Positions 11,263-20,655 of a stretch of DNA of 24,261 bases are shown here, in pieces; position 1 is the stretch's first letter, and every line of letters starts with the position of its first letter. Source of the stretch: SB21 sp964535295 (GTDB taxonomy: Bacteria; CLD3; SB21); NCBI GenBank assembly GCA_964535295.1, contig CAZHUW010000030.1, positions 1-24,261 of the forward strand. The letters are read 5' to 3'. The position numbers and the translations under genes were made by a program. The notes under the pieces are model-generated. The model was not told where the DNA came from and did not search any database. It saw nothing but the letters and a program-made list of their open reading frames with translations.

Positions 11263-13494
11263 TGCTCCGGCTGTGCCTGCAGATCTGTACGCGATAGCCC
11301 GTAACGGACAGATCGAACTCAAGTGGAATGCCAATAACGACGGACTGACAACGAAATACCGGATTTACTATGATGTAACGACAAACCCCGTGATGCTGCA
11401 GGACAGCACGACCGGCGGCGCGGCCGATACTTCGAAAACAATTACAGGTTTGACCAATGGTCAGATCTATTACTTCCGCGTGACTGCATTGAATGCCATC
11501 GCGCAGGAAAGCGGCTTCTCCAATGAAGACGCGGCGGTGCCTGTTTTGGAGGCGGGAAATGCGGTTGCCTTGAATGGCGTCGATCAATTGGTCAATGCCG
11601 GAAATGGTACGGATTTGAATTTATCGGTTGGAACCTGGGAAGCTTGGGCGCGGATTGATAATTTATCGCGTTACAATCGTTTGATCATCAAGCAGGATGC
11701 AGCAGATCAAGGTGCTTATGAGCTATTTTATGAATTGCCAACGCAGAGTTTCCGTGCCGAAGTCGTTGCGGGTTCTATCCGCTATGGTGTATCCAGTGCA
11801 CCGGGATCGGTTCAGTCCGGTGTGTGGTATCATGTTGCGGCAACTTACGACGGAAATGATCTGAACCTGTACGTCAATGGCGTTTTAGAGGCTAATGCAA
11901 CTCTCGGCGCAGGTCCTATCGATAACAATACCGGCCCGCTTGGCATTGGAGGTAATGCCTCCGGCGTATTTGACAATGCGGTTTCCCTGCAAGGGCAAGT
12001 AGACGAAGTTCGGGTATGGAATGTGATCCGTTCTCAGGCGGAGATAGCCGGGAGTATGATTCGCCCGATTCGCGGAGACGAGTCCGGTTTGGTAGGATTG
12101 TACCATTTTGATGAATCAGGCGGCAGCACCGTTTTTGAAGGAACCGTTAATGGATACAATGGAAATGTCGTGAATAGCGGCGCCTTTGTATTTTCCGGCG
12201 CCATGGCGCCGGTTGCTCCGACGGGGCTTAACACGACGCCATTCCTGGATTCTACGCTCACGGTTACATGGACAGCCAATACCGAGGCAGATCTGAGCCA
12301 CTATTATGTGTATCGAAGTACGACGAACGGTTTTATTCCGTCTGCCTCCGATTCAATCGGCCGCGTCGCTGTGCCGACGAATTGGTTTGACGACAATACA
12401 GCACAGCTGGGCGTTACGTATTATTATAGAATAGCCGCCATTGACAGCGCAGGGCAGATCGGATCGTATTCGAATCAGGTTGCCGGCGCTTATCCGGTTG
12501 GTTCACTTGCCGCCACGGTTCAGCCGGTTAATTTTGGAAACGTAGCCCTCGGCAGTAATGCGATTCTCCAGACCAAAGTGTATGCGGTCGGCGGATGGGT
12601 AGAGGTCACTAATTCTTCTTTTGATCTTGGTTCACAGTTCAGTCTGGTAACGCCGTTGACACTGCCCGATACTTTGTCCAAGAATGATACGTTATTCGTG
12701 GATGTTCGCTTTACGCCAAATGCATTTGGAACGCAAACAGATACTTTGAGGCTTAATAATAATTCTGGTGTCGATCCTTTTAGTATCGGCCTGGATGGAA
12801 CGGGAGTTCCAGGAACCATTACTTCAAATGTGAACCCGGCAAATTATGCGAGTGTAACTTTAGGCAACAATGCGACACAGACGATCAAAGTTTACTCCAG
12901 CGGCGGAGCGGTGGAAGTAAGCGGAGCCTCGATACAAGCCGGCACCGACTTTGCAATTACCAGCGGGCTGACCTTGCCGGATACGTTGTTCGCCAATGAT
13001 ACGCTGTTCGTCGATGTTCAATTCACGCCTACAGCGTTCAGCGCTTTAACAGATACTTTAGTGGTTACGACCAACTCCGGCACGCCGGTGTTCAAGATCG
13101 CACTGAACGGAACAGGGATCAGCGGAACCATCGCATCTAACGTGAACCCGGCTAATTACGGTAATGTGGTTGTGGGCGGTAATGCAACGCAGACGATCAA
13201 GTTGTATTCTAATGGTGGAGCGGTTGAGGTGACGGCAGCCTCGATTCAGACTGGCACCGACTTTATGATCACGAATGGCTTGGCCTTACCGGATACATTG
13301 TTTGCTAATGATACCTTACTAGTCGATGTGCAATTTACACCGACGGCGTTCAGCAGCTTAACGGACACGTTAGTGGTGACCAACAACTCGGGTACTCCGG
13401 TGTTCAAGATCGCACTGAACGGAACAGGGATCAGCGGAGCCATCGCATCTAACGTGAACCCGGCTAATTACGGTAATGTGGTTGTGGGCGGTAA
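10954..13494 (+). CDS. Giant surface protein, piece 3: end of beta-helix, fn3-LamG-fn3, first ASH repeats
   Basis: The coding frame begins at 10955 and continues the third beta-helix module. It is followed by its closing beta-domain (~11026-11262, NALVQIFADSSNDGQIFVD). Next come fn3 (~11270-11551, with YYFRVTALNA), a LamG/concanavalin-like domain (~11546-12208, ending with GQVDEVRVWN and YHFDES motifs), a second fn3 (~12209-12502, ending YYYRIAAIDSAG) and the first three and a half ASH/choice-of-anchor-D-like repeats (from ~12503). An apparent ATG at 10787 lies before the gap in another frame and is not a start. The fn3-LamG pair is a paralogue of the one at 3337-4251. No cysteine was seen. 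The likely role is carbohydrate or protein binding in a surface scaffold; LamG folds often do this, but the ligand is unknown. Confidence 0.87.
11270..12502 (+). other. fn3 - LamG-like - fn3 cassette 2
   Basis: The fn3 at 11270-11551 and the LamG at about 11546-12208 align with 3337-4251: both have SNEDAAVPV between the domains, RGDE before the final strand and SGAMA at the end. A further fn3 (12209-12502) has LTVTWTANTEADLSHYYVY. Confidence 0.82.
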
Positions 13495-13594
13495 NNNNNN
13501 NNNNNNNNNNNNNNNNNNNNNNNNNNNNNNNNNNNNNNNNNNNNNNNNNNNNNNNNNNNNNNNNNNNNNNNNNNNNNNNNNNNNNNNNNNNNNN
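13495..13594. other. Assembly gap 3 (100 N)
   Basis: Exactly 100 N inside the fourth ASH repeat. The flanks repeat the previous copy almost perfectly: base 13494 matches 13182 (312 apart), while 13595 matches 13281 (314 apart). The true missing length is therefore 98 nt, or 98 plus a multiple of 312. A length of 98 also restores the reading frame. Confidence 0.98.
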
Positions 13595-16500
13595 TGGCCT
13601 TACCGGATACATTGTTTGCTAATGATACCTTACTAGTCGATGTGCAATTCACACCGACGGGGTTCGGTAGCTTAACGGACACGTTAGTGGTAACGAACAA
13701 CTCGGGTGTTCCGGTGTTCAAAGTTGCATTGGATGGAACAGGAATCAGCGGTGCAGTCGCTTCCAATGTGAACCCGGCCAGTTACGGAAATGTATCGGTT
13801 GGAAGTAACTCGACACAAACGATCAAGATCTACTCCAACGGCGGTGCGGTGAGAGTAAGCGGAGCTGCGATACAAACAGGTACCGACTTTGCGATCACCA
13901 ATGCGTTGACCTTACCGGATACGTTGTTTGCCAATGATACGTTGTTCGTTGACGTTCAATTTACACCTACGGCGTTCAGTAGTTTAACGGACACGTTGGT
14001 TATCAATAACAACTCAGGCACGCCGGTGTTCAAAGTTGCATTGGATGGAACAGGAATCAGCGGCGCAGTCGCTTCCAATGTGAACCCGGCCAGTTACGGA
14101 AATGTATCGGTTGGAAGTAACTCGACACAAACGATCAAGATCTACTCCAACGGCGGTGCGGTGAGAGTAAGCGGAGCTGCGATACAAACAGGTACCGACT
14201 TTGCGATCACCAATGCGTTGACCTTACCGGATACGTTGTTTGCCAATGATACGTTGTTCGTTGACGTTCAATTTACACCTACGGCGTTCAGTAGTTTAAC
14301 GGACACGTTGGTTATCAATAACAACTCAGGCACGCCGGTGTTCAAAGTTGCATTGGATGGAACAGGAATCAGCGGCGCAGTCGCTTCCAATGTGAACCCG
14401 GCCAGTTACGGAAGCGTATCGGTTGGAAGTAACTCGACACAAACGATCAAGGTGTATTCAACAGGTGGAGCGGTGAGAGTAAGCGGAGCCACGATACAAA
14501 CGGGTACCGACTTTGCGATCACCAATGCGTTGACCTTACCGGATACATTGTTTGCCAATGATACGTTGTTCGTTGATGTTCAATTCGCACCTACGGCTTT
14601 CTCAAGCTTAACGGACACGTTGGTTGTGACGAATAATTCCGGTACGCCGGTGTTCAAAGTTGCGTTGGATGGAACGGGTATCTCTGGTTCTCTCGCATCT
14701 AACGTCAATCCTGCGAATTACGGCAATGTTGCCGTAGGCGGTAACTCGACGCAAACGCTCAAGGTTTATTCCAATGGAGGCGCGGTAGAAGTTACGGCGG
14801 CGTCGATACAAGTTGGGGCAGACTACTCGATCGTCAATGCACTCACTCTTCCTGATACCTTGTTTGCCGGAGACACGTTGCAAGTCGATGTCCAATTTAC
14901 ACCGAGCTCGTTTGCGGCGGTCAACGACAGTCTAATGATTACAAACAACTCAGGCATACCGGTGTTCAAGATTGCATTGGACGGTACGGGAGTTCCCGGA
15001 ACCATCGCTTCGAATGTGAACCCGGCTAATTACGGCGGTGTAGCCTTGGGCGGCAGTTCCACGCAGACGATCAAGGTCTACTCCAACGGCGGAGCGGTGA
15101 GAGTAAGCGGAGCCACGATACAAACAGGCACTGACTTTGTGATCACCAATGCGTTGACGTTACCGGATACGTTGTTTGCCAATGACACCTTATTAATAGA
15201 TGTTCAATTCACACCAACCGCATTCAGCGCTTTAACGGATACATTGGTTGTGACGAATAACACCGGCACGCCGGTGTTCAAGATCGCGCTGGATGGAACA
15301 GGTATCTCTGGTTCTATTGCATCGAACGTGAATCCAGCCGGTTATGGAAACGTATCGGTTGGAAGCAATTCGACGCAAACGATCAAGGTCTACTCCAACG
15401 GCGGAGCGGTGAGAGTAAGCGGAGCTACGATACAAAACGGTACTGACTTTGCGATCACCAATGGATTGAGCTTGCCGGATACGTTGTTTGCTAATGATAC
15501 GCTGTTCGTTGATGTTCAATTCGCACCTACGGCGTTTAGTAGTTTAACGGACACATTGGTCATCACTAACAACTCCGGCACGCCGGTGTTCAAAGTTGCT
15601 CTTAACGGCACAGGCGTCAGTGGAACCATCGCCTCGTCTACGACCAGTGTTTCCTTTGGTAACGTGCCGGTTGGTGACAGCGTTCAGGCCATTGTGAAGG
15701 TTTATTCCAATAGCGGCGCGGTCAGCATATCGGGGACGACCTTGTTCGACGCGTCGACATTCAGAATCGATTCGACGTCCGGACCTTCTACATTATTTGG
15801 CGGCGACACTTTGCTGGTGTATTTGAAATACTTGGCAACAAATTTCGTATTACAGACAGACACGCTGTTGATTACGAATAATTCAGGTGTTTCTCCGTTA
15901 AAGATCCGGATGGGCGGCACCGGTATACCGGGAACGCTTGCGTCTTTACCGGCATCGTTCGATTTCGGTAACGTTCCTGTTGGGGATAGCGCCGCTACCT
16001 TGTTGAAGGTCTATTCTGTCGGTGGTGCGGTCACAACATCGGCTGTATTCCTTTCCAATGACCTGACATTCCGGATCGATTCATCTTCCGGTCCGGCGAC
16101 GCTATACAGCGGCGATACGTTGTATGTCTGGACAAAATATCTGTCCGGTAATTTTGCATCGTTCGTTGATTCGGTGGTCATTTCTAATAACTCTGTATCC
16201 GGACCTTTCAAGGTCGCATTAAACGGTTCGGGCATCCCGGGCAGTTTGACGGCAGTGCCTTCGTCCGTCGATTTTGGAAATGTGGCAGTCAGTGACAGCG
16301 CACAGTTGACGTTTAAACTGTACACTACAAACGGTGCGGTTTCGGTGAGCACGGCCAATATGTTCATTGGCTCTTCATTCCGCGTAGATTCACTTTCAGG
16401 TCCGTTGTTCCTGTTTGCCGGCGATACGCTGACTGTGTATACAACTTACCGTGCGTTGAATTTCGGGCCTGCCGGTGACAGTATTTTCGTGCTGAGCAAC

Positions 16501-19500
16501 GCGGCAAATGGAACGGTTCGCGTACCGGTACTGGGCAATGGAGTTCCCGGTATGCTTAGCGCTTTACCGGCTTCATTTAACTTCGGAAACGTGCAGACGG
16601 GTGATAGTCTGACATATACCTTTAAGTTGTATTCCATCGGCGGAGCGGTAAGTACATCAGGAGCCAATCTCTTCAATGGCACTCAATACATGATCATTTC
16701 CTCTACAGGTCCGTCCACGTTATATAGCGGCGACACACTGGCGTTAACGCTCAGATTCAAGCCTCTTACGTTTGGCCTTAAGAACGACACATTACGGATC
16801 AATAATAATTCAGCCGTATCGCCTTTCAAAATAGCCGTTGCAGGCACCGGATCGATCGGGACGCTGTTTGCGTCGCAAACTTCGCTGAACTTCGGATCGA
16901 TTCAGATCGGGGACAGCACGTCACAGTCAATAAAGATCTACGGTTCGTCAAACGGCATTGATGTTACAGCGGCGATGTTTTTGTCGGGCACTCATTTTAG
17001 CGTGAGCACAAGCCAGGCACTGCCGTTGACCTTGAATATCGGCGATACGCTGACGGCAACGATCCGCTTCAAACCACAGACGTTTGGCGCCATTGTTGAT
17101 ACGGCGCAGATCATTAATATTTCCGTCAACAATCCGCTTTCGATTTCACTCAGCGGAGCGGGCGCTATTGGAACTCTGGCGCCGTTGTCTGCTAACTTCG
17201 GATTGGTGACGATCGGCGACAGTGCAACTCAGGTATTGAAACTGTATACCGGTTCAGGCGCGGTCATCGTAGACAGTTTGAAGTTTGATTTCGGAACGGA
17301 ATTCAGTTTCACGGCCTTGGGTGCTCTTCCGGATACCGTATTCCCCGGTGACACGCTGCTGATGGGCGTAAAGTATAAGCCTTTGGTATTTGCGACGACC
17401 AGCGACACGATCCGTGTTTATAATAATTCGCTGCAAAACGTATTCAGCGTTAAGGTCAACGGAATTGGCAATTCAGGAACACTGGTTGTAGTTCCTGCCA
17501 GCGCTAATTTTGGGAATGTTTTGGTAGGCGACAGTTCGGTGCAAAGACTGAAACTATACGCCAATGGCGCTAATGTCATTGTAAGCGCAGGATCTCTGGA
17601 AACAGGAACCGATTACTCGATCGTCTCAACTTCAGGGCTGCCGGTAACTTTAGTAGCAGGCGTAGATACCTTGACAGTGGACGTGAAGTTCAAGCCGTCT
17701 ACCTTCGGCCCATTGAGCGACAGGCTGATAGTTACGAATAATTCGCTGCTAAACCCTGTGAAGGTGAATCTGACAGGCAGCGGTGCGGCCGGAACATTAT
17801 CAGCGAGCCCGTTTGGATACAGTTTCGGTAATGTAGCGGTGAATAGCAGCGCGCAGCAACCAGTCAAGATATTTGCAGCCAGCGGCAAGGTCATTGTCAC
17901 TAACCTTGCGTTTGATAACGGCATCACCTTTACGTTAAATGCGGGAAGTTTGCCGGACACGCTGTCTTCGGGCGATACGTTAGTGGCTACGATAACATTC
18001 AGCCCTGCGGTCACTGGCATTCTACGTGATTCGTTGCGTATTAGCAATAATTCACAAACAAGTTCTGTCGGATTAGGTTTTGACGGAACGGGCGAAGCCG
18101 GGGCGCTGGTGTCGGATGTTGCCGTCTATAATTTCGGTAATATTAAAGTCGGTAATAACGTGCAGAGGACATTCAAAGTCTTTACGTCTACCGGACAGGT
18201 GATTGTCAGTGGCCTCACACTTGGATCGAGCGGGAGCTATTCGCTCACCTCTTCGGCGGTATTTCCAGTTACACTCAATACGGGAGATACGCTGTTGGCT
18301 TCAGTGAGGTACACACCGGCGGCCGGAGGAACCGATCTGGATACGTTGTATGTAACGAATAATTCCGCGGTAAGTGTCTACCGCCTAGAACTCTCTGGCT
18401 TCGGTGTTGTTAACTCGGTTCCCTATGCATTTGCGCTAAAACAACCAGGCATCGATTCCACGGTTAACACAAAGACGCCCGTATTTACATGGGAGGGTCG
18501 GGGAGATGTGGACGGCGATGTATTAAGCTACACGCTCCAGATCAGCAAGAACAGCAACTTCAGTAGTATCATACAATTTGGCGGGATCACGGATACTGTA
18601 TTCACATTAAGTTCGCCGCTGGATAGCTTGGGCAGTTATTACTGGCGCGTCAGCGCAAATGACAACCAGGGTGGAATTACGGTCAGCAATACGGGATTGT
18701 TCTCTGTGGATGCTGTGAACCCTGGCTTGTTTGTTGGTATCTTGGCGAGCACGATTCAGCAGAATTATATCGAAGTATATGTGCATAGCGACGAAACACT
18801 GAACAGCCTTACCGGTATATTTGTCCTGCGCGACGCATCGAGTACGGTCGTAGATACGGATACCCTGGCGGTTACGAATTTGTCCGGTCTGCTGTATCAT
18901 GTTCCATATAAATTATCCGTGGACGGTGAACTGACCATGACGATTTCAGGTACGGATGCTGTGGGTAATGTCTCGACAACCGTTCAAGTGTACGATATAT
19001 CCGCAATTACTGCGAAGACAGCGATTGCACTGCAAACCGGCGGAGGCCTGGTTACCGTGAGCGGAGCCAAAGGTTCGGTGGATCGCAGCGGATACTTGCT
19101 CGTATTGAACCGAAGCACGCAAGGAGAGTTATCCGAATCACTTACCAAAGCGATTGAGCGGCAGAATGAACTGCCGAAGGCATTGCTGGCAGAGACGATT
19201 TCCCCATGGACGCCGGTAGGCGAGGCGGTAAGGATCCTGAGTACGGTAGAGATCAGGAAATCCCTGACGGTCACTATGAAGTATGATCGGGAAACTATTC
19301 GCACGTTGATTGAGCGGTATCCGGGCTTCAGTGAAAGCAAGATCGGGATGTATCGTGAGGAAGACAGCCGGTGGATATATGAAGGCGGAGAAGGTGATCG
19401 CGGGCAGGTGAGTGCAAAAGTCAGTAAGCTTGGCGTTCTGGGACTGTTCTATAACCCGGAGCATGTGGATCTACCGAAGAGTATCGAGCTTTCGCAGAAT

Positions 19501-19755
19501 TATCCTAATCCTTTTAATCCGAGTACATCCATCAGATTTGGTCTGCCGGATGAGGGTAAGGTAAAACTGGTGATCTACAATGTGCTGGGCCAGAAGGTTC
19601 GGGAGCTTATCAACGAATCACGTTCTGCTGGATATCATACGGCGTTATGGAACGGCAAGAACGATCTGGGTCAGGAAGTGGCGAGCGGACTTTATATCTA
19701 CCGTCTAGAAACGGTCAAAGGTGCAGAATCGCGTAAAATGCTTTTGGTCAAATAA
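13595..19755 (+). CDS. Giant surface protein, piece 4: ASH repeats, Ig domains and type-IX-type sorting tail
   Basis: The frame is open from the gap (first full codon at 13597); the TTG at 13612 is a Leu inside a repeat, not a start. ASH/choice-of-anchor-D-like repeats 4-19 run to ~18411, each about 104 residues with the pattern NPANYGNV, TQTIKVYSNGGAV, LPDTLFANDTL, DVQFTP, NNSG and ALDGTGISG. Two Ig-like domains follow (~18412-18714, with YYWRVSANDNQGG, and ~18715-19005), then a linker domain (~19006-19467). The tail from 19468 has NYPNPFNPSTSIRFGLP, a VLGQKVREL strand and a final SRKMLLVK. It matches the FlgD-like / type IX sorting domain, which directs export across the outer membrane and is normally removed or used for anchoring. 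No cysteine was seen. The stop is TAA at 19753. Confidence 0.9.
13753..14376 (+). repeat. Perfect 312-bp tandem duplication
   Basis: Bases 13753-14064 and 14065-14376 are identical in every position I compared, and the identity runs about 37 bases into the third unit. The duplicated unit is one complete ASH repeat. Confidence 0.92.
18412..19467 (+). other. Two Ig-like domains and a linker domain before the sorting tail
   Basis: The first Ig-like domain (18412-18714) has TPVFTWEGRGDVDGD and SYYWRVSANDNQGG, as in fn3/Ig domains that precede sorting tails. The second (18715-19005) has a TMTISGTDAVGNVS strand. The last part (19006-19467) is richer in charged residues and helix, with IRTLIERYPGFSESKIGMYR; I do not recognise its family with certainty. 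Confidence 0.6.
19468..19752 (+). other. C-terminal type-IX-secretion-type sorting domain (FlgD-like Ig)
   Basis: SIELSQNYPNPFNPST, then VKLVIYNVLGQKVREL, AGYHTALWNGKNDLG, VASGLYIYRLE and a basic SRKMLLVK end. This is the canonical order of strands in these sorting tails. Confidence 0.9.
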
Positions 19756-19769
19756 TATCGAACAATTAA

Positions 19770-19795
19770 CATTGATCGATATCTTATGATCAATG
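19770..19795. promoter_or_regulatory. Inverted repeat between giant gene and lipoprotein gene
   Basis: CATTGATC (19770-19777) and GATCAATG (19788-19795) are perfect complements around a 10-nt loop. No T-run follows, so it is not an ordinary terminator. It could stabilise or process the mRNA or act as a small operator; nothing in the sequence decides which. Confidence 0.45.
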
Positions 19796-19824
19796 ACGAA
19801 TGAAATAATCGGAGGGTTAAGAAT

Positions 19825-20388
19825 ATGAATAGAGTAATGAGGTTTATTGCAGCTTCGTGTCTGTTGCTGATGGCTGCCTGTGAGGATACCAATCCGTTGG
19901 ATGCGGCATGGAGTAAGTTCGGTGAGCATGATTATGCCGGAGCACATGCGGAGTTCACTTCCCTGGTTGGCAGCGAAGGATCCGCCGCATACGTGGGGCT
20001 GGGTTGGACCACTTTAATGATGGATTCGCTTCCGGAGTCGGACGGTTATTTTACATTGGCATCCGGGGACTCACTTCTGGAAGGGTATGCAGGATGGTCA
20101 ATACTGGCATGGCTCCAGGGGCAACATGATTTATGTATTGACCGGGCCGAGTTCGTATTCCGAAATGCCGGCGGTTATAGCTCCTACGTTTTTCCTTACG
20201 ATCCTGAGATCACCTATCATGACCTGGTCATCCATGAGGGTTTTAGTTATTATTACAATCAGAATTTTTTTGAATGTATCAACTCTATTCAGCGAATCGA
20301 TCCGTCATTTTCAGTTGCCTTAAATGATTCGCAACTCGAAACTAAATTGTTAGATAAACTTGATTTGTTGCGGCAAGATTACAACTGA
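19825..20388 (+). CDS. Predicted outer-membrane lipoprotein with TPR-like helices
   Basis: 187 residues. The N-terminus has basic residues, a hydrophobic stretch and a lipobox ending at Cys19 (LLLMAAC), so signal peptidase II should cleave before Cys19 and the protein should be lipidated. Asp at +3 (C-E-D) does not by itself settle which membrane. The mature part starts with an AWSKFGEHDYAGAHAEF motif, like the first helices of a TPR, and later has AGWSILAWLQGQHDLCIDRAE with the same spacing; a periplasmic or surface alpha-helical scaffold is likely. The start is supported by GGAGGG at 19811-19816, eight bases before the ATG. It lies 69 bp downstream of the giant gene with no terminator between, so co-transcription is probable. 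A role in export or anchoring of the giant protein is inference only. No named family is recognised. Confidence 0.82.
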   Translation: MNRVMRFIAASCLLLMAACEDTNPLDAAWSKFGEHDYAGAHAEFTSLVGSEGSAAYVGLGWTTLMMDSLPESDGYFTLASGDSLLEGYAGWSILAWLQGQHDLCIDRAEFVFRNAGGYSSYVFPYDPEITYHDLVIHEGFSYYYNQNFFECINSIQRIDPSFSVALNDSQLETKLLDKLDLLRQDYN

Positions 20389-20410
20389 TCTTTCTAATTA
20401 CACTTCAAAT

Positions 20411-20442
20411 AAAAAAACCTCCGTTACATAGGAGGTTTTTTT
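20411..20442. terminator. Strong symmetrical (bidirectional) terminator
   Basis: A 12-bp perfect stem (20411-20422 with 20431-20442) has a GC-rich CCTCC/GGAGG core, an 8-nt loop, a leading A-run and a trailing T-run. It lies 22 bp after the lipoprotein stop and ends the giant-protein unit. Confidence 0.9.
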
Positions 20443-20597
20443 ATTTCGCATCTATTCAATTATAACTTAAGACGTTAACGGTACATTCTCCAAATTCATT
20501 CTAGACATTGAATGGATTGATGAAGCCGCCCCGCATAGGGATGACATTTGTTTGTGTAAGAACTTTTGCCGGTAATTCACGTATTGCCTGAAATTAC

Positions 20598-20626
20598 TTG
20601 ATTATCCAATGTCCTACTCATACTAT
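20598..20626 (+). promoter_or_regulatory. Candidate sigma-70-like promoter of the LytTR gene
   Basis: TTGATT (20598-20603) and TACTAT (20621-20626) are separated by 17 bp. The start of transcription would be near 20633, giving a short leader of about 23 nt that still contains the ribosome-binding site GGAG (20643-20646). The rest of 20443-20655 shows no gene. Confidence 0.4.
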
Positions 20627-20655
20627 AACGAATTGCCACTGCGGAGACTTAACGC

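Larger units (their letters stand above)
12503..18411 (+). repeat. Tandem array of 19 ASH / choice-of-anchor-D-like repeats (~312 nt each)
   Basis: I count 19 units of about 104 residues, each closing with a GTGxxG-type motif. Units 2-10 are close copies that share the SNVNPA start. Units 1 and 11-19 are diverged and mostly begin with a PASFDFGNV-like strand. The fourth unit holds gap 3. The family is the ASPM-SPD2-Hydin-like Ig fold, called choice-of-anchor D in bacterial annotation. Confidence 0.88.
3..19755 (+). other. Single giant surface-protein gene (5' end outside window, three assembly gaps)
   Basis: The four coding pieces 3-1415, 1516-10853, 10954-13494 and 13595-19755 are read here as one gene. 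No stop codon interrupts the frame between the gaps, the same domain family continues across each gap, and only the last piece ends in a stop (TAA 19753-19755). The frame changes need true gap lengths of 0, 0 and 2 modulo 3, whereas the assembler inserted a nominal 100 N each time. About 6,480 codons are sequenced, so the protein exceeds roughly 650 kDa. The architecture (propellers, Ig, lectin-like, beta-helix, ASH repeats, sorting tail) fits an exported cell-surface adhesin or matrix protein. No catalytic domain was recognised. The alternative of four separate genes is unlikely, because none of the later pieces has a start codon with a ribosome-binding site. Confidence 0.88.

Noticed and set aside
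13495..13636. True frameshift or pseudogene in the ASH array
   Set aside because: The frame change is fully explained by a 98-nt gap written as 100 N.
12503..15610. CRISPR-like or satellite array
   Set aside because: The 312-nt period is a multiple of three, translates into one protein domain and has no short repeat/spacer pattern.
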